Below are positions 6,371 through 9,193 of a DNA stretch of 9,193 nucleotides, piece after piece. Position numbers and translations under genes: made by a program. Under the pieces are notes generated by a model. The model made no database searches. It was not told the origin of the DNA and saw nothing but the letters and a program-made list of their open reading frames with translations. The first letter of the stretch is position 1, and each line of letters begins with the position of its first letter. Source of the DNA: JAXGQD01 sp964401615 (GTDB lineage Bacteria > Bacillota > Clostridia > Saccharofermentanales > Fastidiosipilaceae); NCBI GenBank assembly GCA_964401615.1, contig CAYNZF010000076.1, positions 1 to 9,193 of the forward strand, in the 5' to 3' direction.

Positions 6371-8356
6371 CTAAGCCAGATCCAGCATCTCCAAATAGAG
6401 ATGCCCGTTGTTTTCGATGTGATCTTTACGGCCCTGCAAATCATCACCCAGCAGCATATCGAACACCCGCGCGGTTTCAAGTTCTTCAGTTGGATTGACC
6501 TTGATGAGGCGGCGCGTCGCCGGATTCATAGTGGTTTCCCACATCATTTCCGGCTCATTTTCACCCAGGCCTTTTGAACGTTGAATATTTACTTTATCCG
6601 TACCGAGACGCTGCAGTATTTCGCTTTTTTCCAGTTCATTGTAGGCAAAAAAGCTGCGTTCATCTTTGTCCTTGCGCAGGCTGATTTCGAATAGCGGTGA
6701 CTCTGCAATAAATACTTTGCCCTCAGTCAACAGGGTCGGGATCAAGCGGTAAAACATGGCCAAAATCAAAGTGCGAATCTGGAATCCGTCCACGTCCGCG
6801 TCCGTGCAGATGATGATTTTACTCCAGCGCAACGCGCTCAAGTCAAAAGAAGAAAGATCTTTATTATGTTTGGTCTGCACCTGTACACCGCATCCCAGTA
6901 CCTTGATCAAATCCGTGATGATCTCACTTTTAAAAATAGTCGTGTAATCCGCTTTCAGGCAGTTCAATATTTTTCCGCGTACCGGCATGATGGCTTGAAA
7001 TTCGGAATCCCGGCCCATCTTGGTCGAGCCCAGAGCCGAATCGCCCTCCACGATATAGAGCTCGCGGCGGTTGACATCCTTTGTTCTGCAGTCGACAAAC
7101 TTTTTGACGCGGTTCGTCAGATCCATGCGGCCCATCAATTGTTTTTTCAGATTCAGCCTTTGCTTTTCAGCGGTCTCTCGACTGCGTTTGTTGACCAGGA
7201 TCTGCTCCAGTACTTTATCGGAATCCTGATAATTTTCGGTCGCCCAAATCGACAAACGGTCCTTCAGAAAATCGTTTAAGAACTCCTGGATATATTTATT
7301 ATTGATAGCCTTTTTGGTTTGGTTCTCGTATGAGGTCTGGGTGGAAAACGAATTGATCACGATAATCAGACTGTCTTCGATATCTCCGAAAGCGAGTTTG
7401 CTTTCATTGGCTTTATACTTGTTTCTTTCTTTGGCCAGACGGTCAAAAACATTGACGAAAGCCAGCCGCACTGCCTTGTCCGGTGAACCACCGTATTCGA
7501 GCCAGCTGGAGTTGTGAAAGAAGGACATCAGATTTTCATTGTTGTTAAAGGCAAAAGCAATTTCAGCTTTGACCTTGTAATCTTCTTTGTCGGCACGGTC
7601 GCGTCCGCGGCCTTCGGTCTCCCAATAAACCGGTTTACAGATTCCGTTCTCCCGGTCCAGTTCCGCGACATAACCCAGGATACCGTCAGGATAGAGGTAC
7701 TCCTCTTCAATGCCTTCGATTTCATCTTTGAAAACAAATTTTATGCCTTTATTGACGATGGCTTGCTGCTTAAGCACGGTCTGAAAATAAAGCAGCGGGA
7801 TGAGTGTTTCAGTAAAGACATCACGATCCGGCAGCCAGCGCTGCAGGGTTCCCGTTCTTTTGCCGCGGAAATCTTCTTTCTGTAAGCCTAAAACGTTTTC
7901 ACCGCGCTCAAAATGCAGATTAAACTTGCTGCCATCGCGCCATACGGTCACATCAAACCATTTTGACGCGTATTGTGTGGCCGTGGCACCAAGTCCGTTC
8001 AGGCCCAGACTGTATTCATAGTTTTCACCCGTGTTGTTGCGGTACTTGCCACCCGCGTATAACTCACAGTAAACCAGCTCCCAGTTGTAACGGTCTTCCT
8101 TGATATTGTAATCCAAGGGTATGCCCCGTCCAAAGTCCTCGACTTCCATCGAACCATCCAGATATCTTTTCACTTTGATGGTATCGCCATAACCTTCGCG
8201 GGCCTCATCAATCGAGTTGGACAGAATTTCAAAAAATGAGTGCTGGCAGCCCTCGATACCATCCGATCCAAAAATGACGGCGGGTCTGAGGCGCACACGA
8301 TCCGCACCCTTCAGTGAAGAAATGCTCTCGTTGTCGTATTTAGCTTTTCGAACCAT
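6371..8356 (-). CDS. DNA topoisomerase IV / gyrase-like subunit B (divergent clostridial type)
   Basis: This is the ATPase subunit that closes the N-gate and carries the TOPRIM metal site of a type IIA topoisomerase. With the ATG at 8356 it has 661 residues. The GHKL ATPase domain includes NSIDEA with Asn47 (Mg-ATP ligand), EDFGRGIP with Asp74 (adenine contact), AGGKY and GLNGLG (118-123), where most GyrB/ParE proteins have GLHGVG. The transducer QTKK motif is at about 346-349. TOPRIM motifs are VEGDSALGS (Glu437) and DADVDG (Asp519, Asp521, Asp523), followed by SKGLGE (about 594-599) and WETTMNP. Thus the catalytic residues are retained in a divergent background. I chose the ATG at 8356 because GGGGGA lies 6 bases upstream and the protein then starts just before the conserved YDNESISSLKG; the frame is open to an ATG at 8413 that lacks a ribosome site. 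The gene is first in an operon with the A subunit. The symbol parE is plausible but withheld because of the divergence. Confidence 0.9.
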   Translation of the reverse strand: MVRKAKYDNESISSLKGADRVRLRPAVIFGSDGIEGCQHSFFEILSNSIDEAREGYGDTIKVKRYLDGSMEVEDFGRGIPLDYNIKEDRYNWELVYCELYAGGKYRNNTGENYEYSLGLNGLGATATQYASKWFDVTVWRDGSKFNLHFERGENVLGLQKEDFRGKRTGTLQRWLPDRDVFTETLIPLLYFQTVLKQQAIVNKGIKFVFKDEIEGIEEEYLYPDGILGYVAELDRENGICKPVYWETEGRGRDRADKEDYKVKAEIAFAFNNNENLMSFFHNSSWLEYGGSPDKAVRLAFVNVFDRLAKERNKYKANESKLAFGDIEDSLIIVINSFSTQTSYENQTKKAINNKYIQEFLNDFLKDRLSIWATENYQDSDKVLEQILVNKRSRETAEKQRLNLKKQLMGRMDLTNRVKKFVDCRTKDVNRRELYIVEGDSALGSTKMGRDSEFQAIMPVRGKILNCLKADYTTIFKSEIITDLIKVLGCGVQVQTKHNKDLSSFDLSALRWSKIIICTDADVDGFQIRTLILAMFYRLIPTLLTEGKVFIAESPLFEISLRKDKDERSFFAYNELEKSEILQRLGTDKVNIQRSKGLGENEPEMMWETTMNPATRRLIKVNPTEELETARVFDMLLGDDLQGRKDHIENNGHLYLEMLDLA

Positions 8357-8384
8357 AAACTGTCCCCCATTGTGTCTTAACCTA

Positions 8385-8400
8385 TCTAGTGTAGCATAGA
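8385..8400 (-). promoter_or_regulatory. Possible extended -10 promoter of the topoisomerase operon
   Basis: The minus strand contains TATGCTACACT, readable as TGC plus TACACT, an extended -10 with 4 of 6 matches, about 35 bases upstream of the chosen ATG. No good -35 is seen. An alternative is TTGCTT with TAGATT at a 16-base spacing, slightly further upstream. Use of either would place the ATG at 8413 at or near the promoter and support the start at 8356. Confidence 0.25.
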
Positions 8401-8411
8401 CATTTCCCTTC

Positions 8412-8525
8412 ATGATTACGGAAATCTAACGTTTTTCGCGGCAAAAGCAAGCGAAATCCCTGATATTCAAGTATGGAGCCAAGTTCCTGGTCGCTTACGG
8501 TATCGAACTGCTTTCGATTGCTGCA
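8412..8525 (+). other. Interrupted 5' extension of the membrane-protein frame
   Basis: The reading frame of the downstream membrane protein stays open back to 8430. It is then interrupted by TAA at 8427-8429. Five codons earlier in the same frame there is an ATG at 8412 (Met-Ile-Thr-Glu-Ile-stop). The stretch after the stop encodes a basic segment (RFSRQKQAKS) and then KFLVAYGIELLSIAALF, which looks like the beginning of the first membrane helix. It therefore probably belongs to the ancestral protein. No Shine-Dalgarno site precedes the ATG at 8412, and no ATG, GTG or TTG occurs in frame between 8430 and 8525. A nonsense change (for example TTA to TAA), a sequencing error or a non-standard start could explain it. 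Confidence 0.45.
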
Positions 8526-9059
8526 TTGTTTCCCCTGATTTACAACCTGATCAGATTCGCATTTGCTACCGGCATGTCGAACATTCCCCTATCGGTCTCC
8601 TACAAAATGGCCGGTGAATGGATGGGCGTTCAAATGGCCTTCAATTTCAGCCTTTTGACCTGGCTTGTTTTTGCCACACTTATTATGTTTGCTGTTTTCA
8701 GCCTTCTGAACAGCCTGTTTTTTAGTATATCCAAAGGCAGTGAGGCTCGTTTTCACCATCTGGGTGTCGGCGGTCCCATCGTCGTCTACCTGATTCTATA
8801 TGCCGTACAACAACTGGTCTCAGTGGTCGCCTTGCTCTTGATTCCATTAGGCATTCAAATCACAAATCCGGCAGGACAGCTGCCCGAATTTAGCTTGGTT
8901 TACGAATCCTCTCTGAGCATGTTCAATGAGATGCTCTCGGGAGCGGACCCGAACACGGCGGTCATTGGGATTGAAATTGTACCGGTCGCAGTGCTGTTCT
9001 CATTATTATTGCTTGTTTTGACCATAAATTCGCATCGCAGACACACCAGCGTGAGATAA
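8526..9059 (+). CDS. Hypothetical multi-pass membrane protein, probably 5'-interrupted
   Basis: The frame from the first standard start codon (TTG at 8526) encodes 177 residues. Hydrophobic segments are the tail of a first helix (1-16) and three further helices at about 43-66, 84-109 and 145-167, with a basic C-terminal tail (SHRRHTSVR). The TTG falls inside the first helix and has no ribosome site, so it is unlikely to be the true start; the protein appears to begin upstream, where the frame is interrupted. I do not recognise the family with confidence. The pattern of paired long helices followed by QLPEF vaguely recalls the membrane domain fused to some Gram-positive glycerophosphodiester phosphodiesterases, but no catalytic domain follows within the window. 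The gene is divergent from the topoisomerase operon, with very little intergenic space. It may be a degraded gene or a functional orphan with an unusual start. Confidence 0.5.
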   Translation: MFPLIYNLIRFAFATGMSNIPLSVSYKMAGEWMGVQMAFNFSLLTWLVFATLIMFAVFSLLNSLFFSISKGSEARFHHLGVGGPIVVYLILYAVQQLVSVVALLLIPLGIQITNPAGQLPEFSLVYESSLSMFNEMLSGADPNTAVIGIEIVPVAVLFSLLLLVLTINSHRRHTSVR

Positions 9060-9193
9060 AAACCCGCTTGACTATTCTGCCAGAAAATTCGCTGCGTCTT
9101 ATATCATCCAATTTTTTAAAAAACGAATCGTGAAAAGCCCCGCAGTACATCACATAAAAATGCCCGCGAAATACAAGCAAGAAAATCATGCAG
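9060..9193. other. Right-edge region without a supported gene
   Basis: No terminator hairpin, good promoter or start codon with a ribosome site was found here. One plus-strand frame is open from 9055 to the window end (containing GTG at 9118 or thereabouts and a later ATG) but lacks a Shine-Dalgarno site. It could be the start of a gene lying mostly outside the window. Confidence 0.3.

Noticed and set aside
6866..7885. Plus-strand reading frames opposite the topoisomerase B-subunit gene (up to 137 codons)
   Set aside because: The minus strand carries conserved TOPRIM and transducer motifs there; the opposite frames look like compositional shadows.
9068..9105. Promoter from TTGACT to TATATC near the right edge
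   Set aside because: The spacer is about 26 bases, far outside the working range.
8962..9189. 75-codon minus-strand frame at the right edge
   Set aside because: It overlaps the end of the membrane-protein frame, has no ribosome site at the start and no recognisable motif.
1..9193. CRISPR array, insertion sequence, tRNA or defence system
   Set aside because: Reading both strands gave no regularly spaced repeats, no transposase-like frame with terminal inverted repeats and no recognisable tRNA arms; all sizeable genes are housekeeping families.

Overview
The window reads as a chromosomal housekeeping segment of a low-to-moderate GC Gram-positive bacterium, most likely Clostridia-like (Bacillota). 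Three things suggest this. The order yqeG / M24 peptidase / efp resembles the yqhT-efp neighbourhood of Bacillus and clostridia. Strong AGGAGG-type Shine-Dalgarno sites and a TTG start are used. The type II topoisomerase pair belongs to a divergent lineage that I associate with clostridia. This taxonomic call is inference from memory of these families, not a search.

Layout. (1) Positions 42-2372, minus strand: a cluster transcribed right to left. It holds a YqeG-type HAD phosphatase, an M24 (Xaa-Pro) peptidase and elongation factor P. It is probably driven by an extended -10 promoter near 2402-2410, and efp may have a second promoter of its own at 636-664. (2) Positions 2380-2646: a divergent intergenic region carrying the yqeG promoter and a good sigma-A-type promoter for the next gene. 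(3) Positions 2647-4002, plus strand: a monofunctional aspartokinase with two ACT domains, closed by a strong intrinsic terminator at 4023-4052. (4) Positions 4069-8356, minus strand: a two-gene operon for the B (ATPase/TOPRIM) and A (DNA cleavage) subunits of a gyrase/topoisomerase IV-like enzyme. (5) Positions 8412-9059, plus strand: a reading frame for a multi-pass membrane protein. Its usable start codon lies inside the first membrane helix, and it shows an in-frame stop near the apparent 5' end, so it may be a recently damaged gene. (6) Positions 9060-9193: no supported gene.

Functionally, the genes cover translation of proline-rich stretches (EF-P), peptide turnover (M24 peptidase), a ribosome/GTPase-associated phosphatase family (YqeG), entry to the aspartate family of amino acids (aspartokinase) and DNA topology. 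I found no mobile element, CRISPR array, tRNA or rRNA, and no convincing new multi-gene system. The points most worth a second look are the divergent active-site and drug-site residues of the topoisomerase pair and the interrupted membrane-protein frame.
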